Assembly (NCBI RefSeq): GCF_037908215.1
Contig: NZ_JBBLZC010000004.1
Location: 124,001-188,000, forward strand
Source of the DNA: Benzoatithermus flavus
GTDB taxonomy: Bacteria; Pseudomonadota; Alphaproteobacteria; Geminicoccales; Geminicoccaceae
Direction: 5' to 3'
Length of the DNA: 64,000 nt
A program made the position numbers and the translations under genes. Below are positions 8,285 to 15,787 of this stretch, in pieces (position 1 is the stretch's first letter; each line of letters starts with the position of its first letter). The notes beneath the pieces are model-generated. The model ran no database searches, was not told the origin of the DNA, and saw only the letters and a list, made by a program, of their open reading frames with translations.

Positions 8285-8514
8285 CCCTGACCCACGCCTG
8301 CCCGATCTGTGCCGCGCCGGCGGAGCCCATGATGCTGCCCGTGAGCGTGCGCCGGGCGGGCCGGACGGTGTTCCGGCTCGAAGTACCGGCCTGGCACTGC
8401 AGCGAGTGCGGCTATGTCGACGTCGAGGATGCGACACGCGAGAGCGTGATCGCCACGCTCGAGGAGCATACCCGACCCGGCGACGACATCGTGTTCGCGC
8501 TCGAGGAAGCTTGA
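8281..8514 (+). CDS. YgiT/MqsA-like small zinc-finger protein (77 aa)
   Basis: The product has two Cys pairs, CPIC near residue 8 and CSECG near residue 40, spaced as in the YgiT-type zinc finger that forms the N-terminal half of MqsA antitoxins. The DNA-binding helix-turn-helix of MqsA is missing, and no MqsR-like toxin lies beside it. It overlaps the upstream TIM-barrel gene by 4 bp. A structural or regulatory zinc-ribbon role is all that can be inferred. Confidence 0.7.
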   Translation: MTLTHACPICAAPAEPMMLPVSVRRAGRTVFRLEVPAWHCSECGYVDVEDATRESVIATLEEHTRPGDDIVFALEEA

Positions 8515-8519
8515 GGCCG

Positions 8520-9431
8520 TCAGCGCGGGGCGGCCGCGGCGATCCGCTCGCGGCGTGCGAGCCAGACGAAGAGAAACGTCAGGAGCGCGAAGCCCAGCGT
8601 CAGCGCATCGAGCCGCTCGCCCAGGAGGAGAGCGCTCGCCGCGAGCGTGAAGAAGGTCTGGAAGAGCTGCACCTGGCCGACGCGGGCGATGCCGCCCAGC
8701 GCCAGGCCGCGATACCAGAAATAGAAGCCCAGGAACTGGCTCATCACGGCGACATAGGCGAAGCAGGCCCAGGCGGTGGCGCTGGCCCCGGTGTTCACCG
8801 CGGGCCACAAGGCCACGCCGATCACGAGCAGCACCGGCAGGGAGACGACGAGCGCCCAGGCGATCACGAGGAGGCCGGGCGCTTCGCGCGCGAGCCGGCC
8901 GCCCACCGCATAGCCGATGGCCGCCAGCAGCGACGCGGCCAGGAGATAGAGATCGCCCGCGGCGAGCCCGCCCCGGCTCCGCAGCAGCGCGAAGCCGAGC
9001 ACGGAAGCGCTGCCGAGAACCGCCCAGAGCCAGAAGCGCGCACTCGGCCGCTCGCCGGCGAGAACGGCGCCGGCCGCGGCGGTCAGGAGCGGCAGGACGG
9101 CCAGCACCACGGCACCGTGCGAGGCGTCGACCGTGCGCATGGCGAGAGCCGAGAGCAGCGGGAAGCCGAACACCACGCCCGAAGCGCAGACCATGACGGC
9201 CGGTAGATCGCGCCCGCGCGGCAGGCGGCGATAGGCCGCGACCACGACGAGGGCGAGCAGCGCCGCCGGGATGGTGCGGCCGAGGCCCACGACCTCGGGT
9301 GCGAGCTCCTGCACCGCCCGTCGGGTGACGGGTAGAGTGAGGCTGAAGACGAGGACGCCGGCGAGGCCGAGCAGGAGGCCGAGGCGGATGTCGGTCTGCC
9401 CGGCCGTGGCAGGGGAGGAAGCTTGGCGCAT
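8520..9431 (-). CDS. EamA/DMT family permease
   Basis: This is a 303-residue integral membrane protein with about ten hydrophobic segments in two five-helix repeats, the drug/metabolite transporter (EamA) fold. The second repeat contains the conserved PLLTAAAGAVLAGERPS motif with Glu at the helix end. The matching region in the other half is LAASALLLGERLD. Such permeases export amino acids or metabolites or import sugars; the substrate is unknown. Starts at 9431 or 9434 are possible. The reading frame stays open further upstream only because it runs through the remnant of a kup gene. Confidence 0.88.
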   Translation of the reverse strand: MRQASSPATAGQTDIRLGLLLGLAGVLVFSLTLPVTRRAVQELAPEVVGLGRTIPAALLALVVVAAYRRLPRGRDLPAVMVCASGVVFGFPLLSALAMRTVDASHGAVVLAVLPLLTAAAGAVLAGERPSARFWLWAVLGSASVLGFALLRSRGGLAAGDLYLLAASLLAAIGYAVGGRLAREAPGLLVIAWALVVSLPVLLVIGVALWPAVNTGASATAWACFAYVAVMSQFLGFYFWYRGLALGGIARVGQVQLFQTFFTLAASALLLGERLDALTLGFALLTFLFVWLARRERIAAAAPR

Positions 9432-9491
9432 CATCGGGCGAGCGATAACGCCGCTCGGGCGCATCGACCAGCCTCGCCTTTGCACGCCTCG

Positions 9492-9740
9492 GATCTCGAC
9501 CTGCGCGACCAGCTCGGCCACCTCTCGCGGCGGGATGCGGAAATAGGTCGTGGCGGAGAGATCGCCCGCGGAGAGCGCCACGCACACCCGCTCCTCCACG
9601 AGCCCGAAACGCCTCCTTCAGCGTGTAGAGCGGGCTCGTCCCGATGGCGCCGCCGACGACACCCGAGAAGACGGCGGGCCTCAGGGCACCCGGCCCGCTG
9701 CGCTCGTGCCCCGCCGCCGCATCGGCATTCCTCGCCGAAG
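9492..9740 (-). pseudogene. kup: Collapsed kup (K+ uptake) gene remnant: both ends kept, middle lost
   Basis: Reading leftward, about 9740-9607 encodes AVFSGVVGGAIGTSPLYTLK and ends at EAF, the first transmembrane helix signature of Kup potassium transporters (usually GVVYGDIGTSPLYTLKEAF). Some 35 bases later, in a shifted frame, 9575-9492 encodes SATTYFRIPPREVAELVAQV followed by EI, the canonical Kup C-terminus. The roughly 570 residues in between are gone, there is no in-frame ATG at the front, and the terminal stop is lost, so the frame runs on into the EamA gene. The assignment rests on recall of Kup ends. Confidence 0.75.
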
Positions 9741-9837
9741 TATGGTGACGAAAACCGCTGCTCCCGGCGCAGGTGCCCTCGCCGTGACGGGACGGGCCGG
9801 GTAAGCTCGCGAGCGGATACCAGCCAGGCGGGATGCG

Positions 9838-10011
9838 ATGCGCGACGATCAGCTCTTCGGCCTCATCGCGATGGTGGCGCTTCTGGTCTGGCTGGGCCGC
9901 GCCTATGTCCCGGAGCCGCGCCGGCGGCAGGCCGAGATCGCGGCTCTCGGCCTCGTCGCGGTCGGAATCGCGCTCGCGCTGATCCGCTCGGCGATCTGGT
10001 TCGCGGGCTGA
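9838..10011 (+). CDS. Small two-helix membrane protein (57 aa)
   Basis: A short open frame starts ATG-CGC-GAC at 9838 and ends at TGA 10009-10011. It encodes two hydrophobic helices (LFGLIAMVALLVWLGRAY and ALGLVAVGIALALI) joined by a basic, proline-containing loop (PEPRRRQAE). A purine-rich stretch precedes the start, but the ribosome-binding site is weak. The helix-loop-helix pattern and strong GC3 bias suggest a real small inner-membrane protein. It converges with nnrU, and the function is unknown. Confidence 0.55.
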   Translation: MRDDQLFGLIAMVALLVWLGRAYVPEPRRRQAEIAALGLVAVGIALALIRSAIWFAG

Positions 10012-10027
10012 AGGCGGCTGGCTCGGC

Positions 10028-10708
10028 TCAGCCGAGCGGGCTCACCCCGAACAGCCGGGGATGCAGCCACAGCAGGAGCACGTAGAGGGCGAGTGCGGTG
10101 GCCACGCGCCAGAGCCCGATCTCGCCCGGTACGAGCCGCTGACGATGCTGGAGGATGGCGGCGAACGGCAGGTTCGAGGTCGCCTGCAGAAAGACGCCCC
10201 AGCCCGGCGCGTTCTCGCGCGTGCGCCGCGCATCGATCAGGACGGTCCCGCCCAGCGCCAGGACCGCGAACGTGCCGAAGAACACGACCGCTGCCGCGTC
10301 GCCATTGGCGAGCAGGTGGAGGAGCGCCCACAGGCCCACGCCCCACATGAACGGATGCCGCGTCACCCGGACGATGCCGGTGGCCGGGTCGCCGGCATCG
10401 GGATCGGGCTTCTGGCCGACGACGGTCGGGTTGGGGGCGGTGACGGCGCAGACGACGAGGAGGAAGGACAGCGGCATCAACGCCACCACGAGATGACGCA
10501 ATCCCGGCCCGGCCTGCCACATCGGAACGAGCGGTGCCGCACGCCAGGCCACGATCAGCCAGGCCAGCGCGACGAGCGCCAGGAGGGAATAGAGTGTCCG
10601 GTAGCCTCGCTCGCCCACGCGCCCGATCAGCTCCACCCGCAGCGGCGTGCTGGCGATGCCGAAATGCGTGCCGATCAGGAACAGCGCGGCGATGGTCAGG
10701 TTGAGCAT
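10028..10708 (-). CDS. nnrU: NnrU family membrane protein
   Basis: This is a 226-residue polytopic membrane protein of the NnrU family (about six helices). NnrU was first linked to nitric-oxide/nitrite reductase expression in denitrifiers and is related to isoprenylcysteine methyltransferase-like membrane proteins. The conserved segment RVTRHPFMWGVGLWALLHLL and the motif LGGTVLIDARR are visible. The start at 10708 begins MLNLTIAALFLIGTHFGI, the family's usual N-terminus. No denitrification genes are nearby, so the regulatory role is only by family name. Confidence 0.85.
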   Translation of the reverse strand: MLNLTIAALFLIGTHFGIASTPLRVELIGRVGERGYRTLYSLLALVALAWLIVAWRAAPLVPMWQAGPGLRHLVVALMPLSFLLVVCAVTAPNPTVVGQKPDPDAGDPATGIVRVTRHPFMWGVGLWALLHLLANGDAAAVVFFGTFAVLALGGTVLIDARRTRENAPGWGVFLQATSNLPFAAILQHRQRLVPGEIGLWRVATALALYVLLLWLHPRLFGVSPLG

Positions 10709-10867
10709 GGCTTCCGTCGTCGGTCTCGCCACGGCCGGCACGGGTGATCTGCAGCGCGCCATCGGGCGTATACACAAGATGATAACGAAGCAAGGCTCGA
10801 CACGACCGGCAAGTCCAGCCGGGCAACACATCGGTGGGATCGCGAAAGAGGGCGGCGGCCGCACGGA

Positions 10868-12112
10868 TCAGGGCAGCGGCGCCGTGGCTGCCGCCCCGAC
10901 CGTTCCAACCGGCGCGCCAGCCTTGAAGAGCCGCTCGAGCGGGTCGAGCCCGAGCCAGTAGCAGAGTTCCGCCGGCTGGCCGATACGCCAGACCGCGAGG
11001 TCGGCGAGCGCTCCCACCTCGAGCACGCCGCGATCCGCGAGCCCCAGCGCTCGGGCCGCCACACGGGTCATGCCGGCGAGCGCCTCCTCGGGTGTCAGGC
11101 CGAACAGCACGCAGGCCATGTTGAGGGCGAGCAGCGGCGAGAGCAGCGGCGAGGTGCCGGGGTTGGCGTCGGTCGCCACCGCCATCGGCACGCCGTGCGC
11201 GCGGAGCAGCTCGACCGGCGGCCGGCGGGTCTCGCGCAGCATGTAGTAGGCGCCGGGGAGCAGCACGGCCACCGTGCCGGCCTCGGCCATCGCCCGCACC
11301 CCGTCCTCGCTCGTGTGCTCGAGGTGATCGGCCGAGAGCGCTCCGAAGCGGGCGGCGAGCGCGGCGCCGCCGAGATCGCCGAGCTGGTCGGCATGGAGCT
11401 TGACCGGCAGGCCCAGAGCCTTCGCGGCCGCGAACAGCGCCGCCACCTCCTCGGACGAGAAGGCGATGGTCTCGCAGAAAGCATCGACCGCATCGGCGAG
11501 GCCCTCGCGGATGACCGCCTGCAGCATCGGCCCCTTCACGAGGTCGAGATAGCCGCTGCTGTCGCCGGCATATTCCGCCGGCACGGCATGGAGCCCCAGA
11601 AAGCTCGTGACCACGTCGATGTCGGGCCGGCGGCCCAGGGTCCGCGCCACCCTGAGCATCCTGAGCTCGGTCTCGGGCTCGAGGCCGTAGCCCGACTTGA
11701 TCTCGACCGTGGTGACGCCACCTCTCTGCAGCGCTGCGAGTCGCTGCGCTGCCGCAGCCAGAAGCTCCTCCTCGCTCGCCGCGCGGGTCGCGGCCACGGT
11801 CGAACGGATACCGCCGCCGCGCCGGGCGATCTCCGCATAGGCGACACCCTGAAGGCGCAGCTCGAACTCGTTCGCCCGGTTGCCGCCGAAGACGAGATGG
11901 GTGTGGCAGTCGATCAGGCCGGGCGTCACCCAGGCACCGGCGAGATCCTCGACCAGGACGGCGTTCCGGTGCGGAAGCGCCGCCATCGGGCCGAGCCAGG
12001 CGATGCGCCCGCCGCGAACCGCGATGGCACCGTTCTCGATGGCACCATAAGCCATGCTGCCGGGTCGCATGGTGGCGAGATGGGCATTGAGCCAGAGCCG
12101 GTCCCAGATCAT
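10868..12112 (-). CDS. hutI: Imidazolonepropionase HutI
   Basis: HutI hydrolyses 4-imidazolone-5-propanoate to N-formimino-L-glutamate in histidine degradation. The 414-residue amidohydrolase shows the metal-binding DCHTHLVFGG, the GGIRSTV loop, KLHADQ, the DHLEH segment and DANPGTSP near the C-terminus, all characteristic of HutI rather than other amidohydrolases. It is unaccompanied: hutU, hutH and hutC are not in the window. It sits at the left boundary of the decayed defence island, about 100 bp from a transposase fragment. Confidence 0.95.
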   Translation of the reverse strand: MIWDRLWLNAHLATMRPGSMAYGAIENGAIAVRGGRIAWLGPMAALPHRNAVLVEDLAGAWVTPGLIDCHTHLVFGGNRANEFELRLQGVAYAEIARRGGGIRSTVAATRAASEEELLAAAAQRLAALQRGGVTTVEIKSGYGLEPETELRMLRVARTLGRRPDIDVVTSFLGLHAVPAEYAGDSSGYLDLVKGPMLQAVIREGLADAVDAFCETIAFSSEEVAALFAAAKALGLPVKLHADQLGDLGGAALAARFGALSADHLEHTSEDGVRAMAEAGTVAVLLPGAYYMLRETRRPPVELLRAHGVPMAVATDANPGTSPLLSPLLALNMACVLFGLTPEEALAGMTRVAARALGLADRGVLEVGALADLAVWRIGQPAELCYWLGLDPLERLFKAGAPVGTVGAAATAPLP

Positions 12113-12212
12113 GCCGCGTTCCTTCGGCGATGGCCGGCACGACGATCCCGCCGTGCCGCCTCGGGATGCCAGAGACTGCTATGAACCTCGGATCGGGGCC
12201 ATTGTAGGTCGG

Positions 12213-12284
12213 ATGAGCCGCAGGCCCTACCCCTCCGATGCATCCGACGACGAATGGCGTCTATCGCTGCCGCGCCATCCATAG
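12213..12284 (+). pseudogene. IS5-family transposase N-terminal fragment
   Basis: From ATG 12213 the first 15 residues MSRRPYPSDASDDEW match the conserved opening of IS5-type (IS427-like) transposases. Similarity then stops, and the frame closes at 12284 after RLSLPRHP. Only about 45-50 bp of the element's coding start remains, with no DDE domain anywhere nearby. It marks the left edge of the accessory region after hutI. Confidence 0.5.
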
Positions 12285-12314
12285 CGGGCGACACTTTCGT
12301 CGCTGGCGCCGCCC

Positions 12315-12475
12315 TCAGGCGGCCCCGTACACCATCTTCTGCTCGAGCGCGACGAGGCGGCGGCGCTCGTGGCGGTTCGGCGGGCGGGCAAGGAGGCGAG
12401 AATGCTGCGCCGGAACTCGGCGTACTCGGCCGGGTCCTCGTCGGGCAGCAGCGGAAAGCGGGCGGTCATGGGCAT
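12315..12475 (-). pseudogene. Frameshifted small gene downstream of HNH endonuclease
   Basis: From ATG 12475 (or 12469) the frame encodes MTARFPLLPDEDPAEYAEFR and continues to SILASL, then becomes low-complexity Ala/Ser/Arg. The next frame continues sensibly as NRHERRRLVALEQKMVYGAA and stops at 12315. Joining the two across the GC-rich run at about 12383-12392 gives a plausible protein of about 53 residues. I recognise no function. It lies 21 bp after the HNH gene on the same strand, so it was probably part of that operon. Confidence 0.5.
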
Positions 12476-12496
12476 CCTCGAGCGGACCGGGAAGCC

Positions 12497-13789
12497 TCAC
12501 GCCCGCACGCCGTCCCACTCCTTGAGCTGCTGATCCGCCCGCAGCCGCATCCGCTGCAAGTCGACCGCGGCGAACACGTCATCGAGGCTCGGCGTTTCGC
12601 CAGCATTATCCATCAGAGGCAATGTTGCCTGCGCCTCGGTCCAGAACCGTCGCTGAACGGCCGTATCGGCAACGTAGGTTTCATCCCACCAGCCTATGAT
12701 GCGGTCCTCGGCGCGCCGGAGCGCGCCCGCGGAAACGAGGAGGTCCCTCTTCTGATGCTGGTTGATCGCGCGATGGGCGGGCATCAGGTTCCACAAGCCC
12801 TCGCAGGGCCACAAGCTCCACGGCAGGCAATGGTCGATGTCGAGGGTCCCCTCGTCGAGGGTGCGGCCCGACCAGACGCAATAGACAGGCTTGCCCTGGT
12901 CGAGGCGTGCCACAGCGAGATCACGGGCCATCTTGGTCGAGCGGTCGGGATCGCCCCACGACAAGGCCGAGAGCGCGGCATCCGTATCGAAGGGGGCAGG
13001 CTGCTTGCTGGCGTAGCTTCGGATCATCGCGAGCCATTCGCTGACCAGAACGGGCTCGATCCAGACCGAAAGCCGGCGCCAAGCCAGCCAGAGATGCATC
13101 GGGACCCGCACGACACCGAAGCTCCACAAGGTCGGGGCATCCAGTTCCAGACGGCTTTCCAACCGTGCGGGCGTCGCCCGCTCCGTCGGGAAGATTGGCC
13201 GCCCGTCGGCAAAGGTCGTGTAGGTCGCGGGCATCGTCTGGATGACCGATGCAGCGCGGACGAGCGCCCCACGCAGGTTGACGGCATCCTCCCCTACGAA
13301 GACCGCGCCGGGTCGGAACTCCATGGGCGCCACATGGGAGAGGGCACGGAACTCCGGCCCGACGAAACCGAGCCCTTTCATCCCCGTCTGCGGCAGGCTG
13401 CGTGCAAGCAAAGGCTTGTAGGCACGCAACCAGAACAGCGCGACCAACCCTAGCGGGATGCGCACGTAATCGTCGCCCTCCATCTCGGCCATCCCGGCAT
13501 AGCCATCCGCGATCCGTGCCAGCACGCGCAGCAGGGCCAGCTTGTACGTCGTCGACTTGCGGTCGTTGAGGATGATCCCGCGCAGCAGGGGCAGAGCGCC
13601 CGTGCTGTCGTCGGGCAACGCCAGCACGACGACGGTCCAGCTCACACCCGGCCGGCCGAGCTGATCGGGCTCGTCGCGCACCCACAGCACCTGCAGGCCG
13701 TGCTGGGCCGCCAGCCGCTCGACCTCGGCCGCATCGACCGGGTGCAGCACCCGGCCCAGGTCCGCCGGCCCGTGGCGCAGGCTCATCAT
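12497..13789 (-). CDS. HNH endonuclease of Dnd-type defence island
   Basis: The 430-residue product has a long N-terminal region (ILNDRKSTTYKLALLRVLAR is its most conserved-looking part) and a C-terminal HNH nuclease. CVWSGRTL, LDIDHCLPWSLWP and NLMPAHRAINQHQKRD supply the His-Asn-His ligands. It is divergent from the dndC remnant with only about 70 bp between. Proteins of this layout occur beside DNA-phosphorothioation (Dnd) genes, where an HNH enzyme could act as the restriction arm; that link is inference from context. Unlike its neighbours, the frame is intact over its full length. Confidence 0.82.
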   Translation of the reverse strand: MMSLRHGPADLGRVLHPVDAAEVERLAAQHGLQVLWVRDEPDQLGRPGVSWTVVVLALPDDSTGALPLLRGIILNDRKSTTYKLALLRVLARIADGYAGMAEMEGDDYVRIPLGLVALFWLRAYKPLLARSLPQTGMKGLGFVGPEFRALSHVAPMEFRPGAVFVGEDAVNLRGALVRAASVIQTMPATYTTFADGRPIFPTERATPARLESRLELDAPTLWSFGVVRVPMHLWLAWRRLSVWIEPVLVSEWLAMIRSYASKQPAPFDTDAALSALSWGDPDRSTKMARDLAVARLDQGKPVYCVWSGRTLDEGTLDIDHCLPWSLWPCEGLWNLMPAHRAINQHQKRDLLVSAGALRRAEDRIIGWWDETYVADTAVQRRFWTEAQATLPLMDNAGETPSLDDVFAAVDLQRMRLRADQQLKEWDGVRA

Positions 13790-13876
13790 CAGCCTGCCGC
13801 CCGGTCGCGGCCAGGGACGGCCTTGCCGGCCTTCCGGACCCTCTAGAATAGAAAGCGGCTGTGAGGAGGGCTTCGG

Positions 13877-14295
13877 GTGAGCTTGGCTGCCGCGCTGGAT
13901 CTCTACGACACCGAATCGCGGGCAAGCTCGATCCTATTCGGCGCGAGCTGCGGGACGAGTACGGCCAGCCGCACCGCCATCCCTGGGTCGTCGGGTACTC
14001 CGGCGGGAAGGACTCGACCGTCGTCGCCCATCTGGTGTTCGAGATGCTGCCGGAGCTGCCCCGCTCCGAGCGGGTCAGGCCGGTTCACATCGTCGCCAAC
14101 GACACCCTCGTCGAGTCGCCCCTGGTGGTCGCGCACATCAAGACGACCATGACCCGGTTTCGGGAGGCCGCCACGGCGCTCCGACTCCCGCTCGACGTCG
14201 AGATCACGGCACCCCGCCAGATTTGGGCTGAAGACATTGCGACAAATGCGGAAAGAGCCGCCGGGCGCTGCCGCATACGGCCAGTGGAGATCTAG
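13877..14295 (+). pseudogene. dndC: DndC-like sulfurtransferase, internally deleted remnant
   Basis: DndC is a PAPS-reductase-like enzyme supplying sulfur for DNA phosphorothioation. From GTG 13877 one frame encodes a DndC-like start (SLAAALDLYDTESRA). Near 13915 homology moves to the next frame (KLDPIRRELRDEYG), followed by the ATP-binding VGYSGGKDSTVVAHLVFEML loop and VANDTLVESPLVVAHIK. After about 110 residues the protein jumps to ITAPRQIWAEDIATNAE and stops at 14295. The Fe-S cysteines and most of the roughly 500-residue family length are missing. Both the frameshift and the internal deletion argue that it is inactive. Confidence 0.78.
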
Positions 14296-14297
14296 AG

Positions 14298-14516
14298 TTG
14301 CCGGATCACATCGTCGTTCTTCTGGCGAAACCGGAAGGGCGCAAGCTCGTTCGCAAGCATTGTCTCGAGAACGGCTTCGACATCCATCTCATGCAAGAGC
14401 TCGTCGAGGCGGAGCTCGAGCAGGTCGGCAAGCAGCGCAAGGCCGGCCTTTGGGAAAGATTCGACGATATTTTGGATCGCATGGATATCGAGAGCGATGC
14501 ATCTCAGAAAGATTGA
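14298..14516 (+). CDS. DNA modification system-associated small protein (72 aa)
   Basis: A TTG start at 14298 is preceded by GGAG. The acidic/basic helical product contains VVLLAKPEGRKLVRKHCLEN and VEAELEQVGKQRKAGLWERF, the pattern I recall for small proteins encoded between dndC and dndD in phosphorothioation-type loci. Its last 20 bases overlap the start of the dndD remnant. The frame itself is intact, but its partners are destroyed, so it is probably an orphan. Confidence 0.7.
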   Translation: MPDHIVVLLAKPEGRKLVRKHCLENGFDIHLMQELVEAELEQVGKQRKAGLWERFDDILDRMDIESDASQKD

Positions 14517-14664
14517 GCTCAAGGATTGGAAAGCCTACGTCAGCGCATCGATCGAGCTGCCCCGGCCGACGGAGGGGCGGAACGTCATCCTCGTGGGTGC
14601 GAAGAACGGATACGGCAAGACCTCGCTTTTCGAGGCCATCGTTCTCGGGCTGAGGGTTTTATGA
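14497..14664 (+). pseudogene. dndD: DndD-like ATPase N-terminus truncated by IS1-family element
   Basis: From ATG 14497 the frame begins MHLRKIELKDWKAYVSAS and reaches the SMC-like Walker A loop VGAKNGYGKTSLFEAIVLGL. It then runs into the inverted repeat of the insertion element at 14652 and stops. DndD proteins are about 650-700 residues and couple ATP hydrolysis to DNA phosphorothioation; only about the first 52 codons remain. The rest of the gene is not found on the far side of the element. Confidence 0.8.
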
Positions 14665-15422
14665 CAGCATAGATAACAGGTCGTTGATCCGGTCGTTACC
14701 AGCAAAGCGGGCGAACAGGGCGATGGAGGCATCGACCATGCGCTCGGCCTTGGAGACCACGATCGAGCGACGGCGGAACCGCGCCAGCCAGTGCCGCTGC
14801 CGAGCATGGTCGCGCTCGATGCCGTGGGTCTCGTCCTTCCCGGCATAAAGCTGCCCGATAGGCAAGAGCACTTCGTAGACCGCGTAATCGTCGGCGCAGT
14901 AGAGCCGGGTGCGCCAGCCCTTCAGGCGCGCGATCAGCCGTTTGGCAGTGGCAGCATCACGACCGCCGCCTTCCCAGTCCACCAGCCACCCTGAAGCACG
15001 ATCCCAAGCCTTCCAGATCCAGAGCTAGTTTTAACATAGTGCCACATCTCGTCCAACTCGATCACCAGCGCCCGGCCTTCCGGCGTGGGCTTTTGGGCGT
15101 AGACCTTGGCGAACTGCTCGATCCAGGCCTGGACGGTCGGGGTCGAGACGCCCAGCAGCTTGGCGGTGCGGTTCATCGACAGCCCGCTGACATAGAGCAG
15201 CACCGCCGTGACCTTCATCGCCAGAGGCTTGCCGGGCAGCGGGGTATCGGTGAAGTTCAGCCCGCACGCCTTGCAACGGTAGCGCTGCTTGCCGCGCATG
15301 AACCCGTTCTTGACGTGCTCCTCGCTCCCGCAGGCCTTGCACCGCAGCCCCATCGCCCCTCCCCGGCTACTGCACCCATTCTTGCCAGAGATATAGGCGA
15401 TCTATGCTGGACTAAAACCCTC
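14652..15422 (-). mobile_element. IS1-family insertion sequence, 771 bp
   Basis: Terminal inverted repeats of about 23 bp (20 of 23 matching) begin GAGGGTTTTA at 14652 and, on the opposite strand, at 15422; both continue with CAGCATAGAT. The size fits the IS1 family (about 770 bp). IS1 elements duplicate 8-9 bp of target, but the left flank (ctcgggct) and right flank (cactttct) do not match. The element therefore probably caused a deletion after insertion, or two copies recombined. The left flank is dndD, the right flank a phage relic. Confidence 0.85.
14659..15353 (-). pseudogene. IS1-family transposase, frameshifted
   Basis: The first part (15353 leftward) has the InsA-type zinc ribbon CKACGSEEHVKNG...CKACG, a helix-turn-helix (NRTAKLLGVSTPTVQAWIEQ) and the first catalytic Asp in IELDEMWHYV. 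The second part, in another frame from about 15028 leftward, has LWIWKAW, RLYCADDYAVY and ERDHARQRHWLARFRRRSIV to the end. The frames differ by one near 15025-15037, and the new frame carries a TAG just before the junction. The IS1 type of programmed slippage (A-run) therefore does not explain it. The transposase is most likely dead. Confidence 0.8.
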
Positions 15423-15541
15423 CACTTTCTCTGCCCCACACAGCCACAAGATCACTGTCAGCATGCGGCACCGACGGCTGCAGACAAACGTGTTGCGCGG
15501 CCGTAATCTGTCAACGTCAGTTGCATCTGGAGGATCGGACA

Positions 15542-15787
15542 ATGGACGAAGAGATTGTCGAACGCGTCGTCATGCGCAACGGCGACGTCATGACCCGCCG
15601 CCGGGGGCAAGAGTATTAGGACTACAACGGCAAGCCCGGCGAATGGGTAAAATACGGCGAGAGCTTCATCTGCTTCTCTGGCGTCATGCACCCCGATACT
15701 GCGGATATGTTCAACCGCAGGCTCGGCAATGCTAAGAGCCTGACCCTGCTTCATTCTGAGAAGCAAAACCGCCGAGACCCTGCATGA
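15542..15787 (+). pseudogene. Small phage-type gene with in-frame TAG
   Basis: A frame from ATG 15542, preceded by GGAGGA, encodes MDEEIVERVVMRNGDVMTRR and continues to GQEY. It then meets TAG at 15617-15619 and continues in the same frame with DYNGKPGEWVKYGESFICFS and a sensible protein sequence to TGA at 15785-15787. Without the TAG it would be 81 residues. Its base composition is visibly less GC-rich than the surroundings. It converges on, and overlaps the end of, the large phage relic. Function unknown. Confidence 0.5.

Noticed and set aside
13823..13849. TTGCCG - 15 - TAGAAT as a dndC promoter
   Set aside because: The spacer is short and the -35 match weak, which is not enough to list as a promoter.
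15020..15040. Programmed -1 frameshift joining the IS1 transposase halves
   Set aside because: The -1 frame meets TAG immediately after the A-run, so slippage there cannot give the fused protein.
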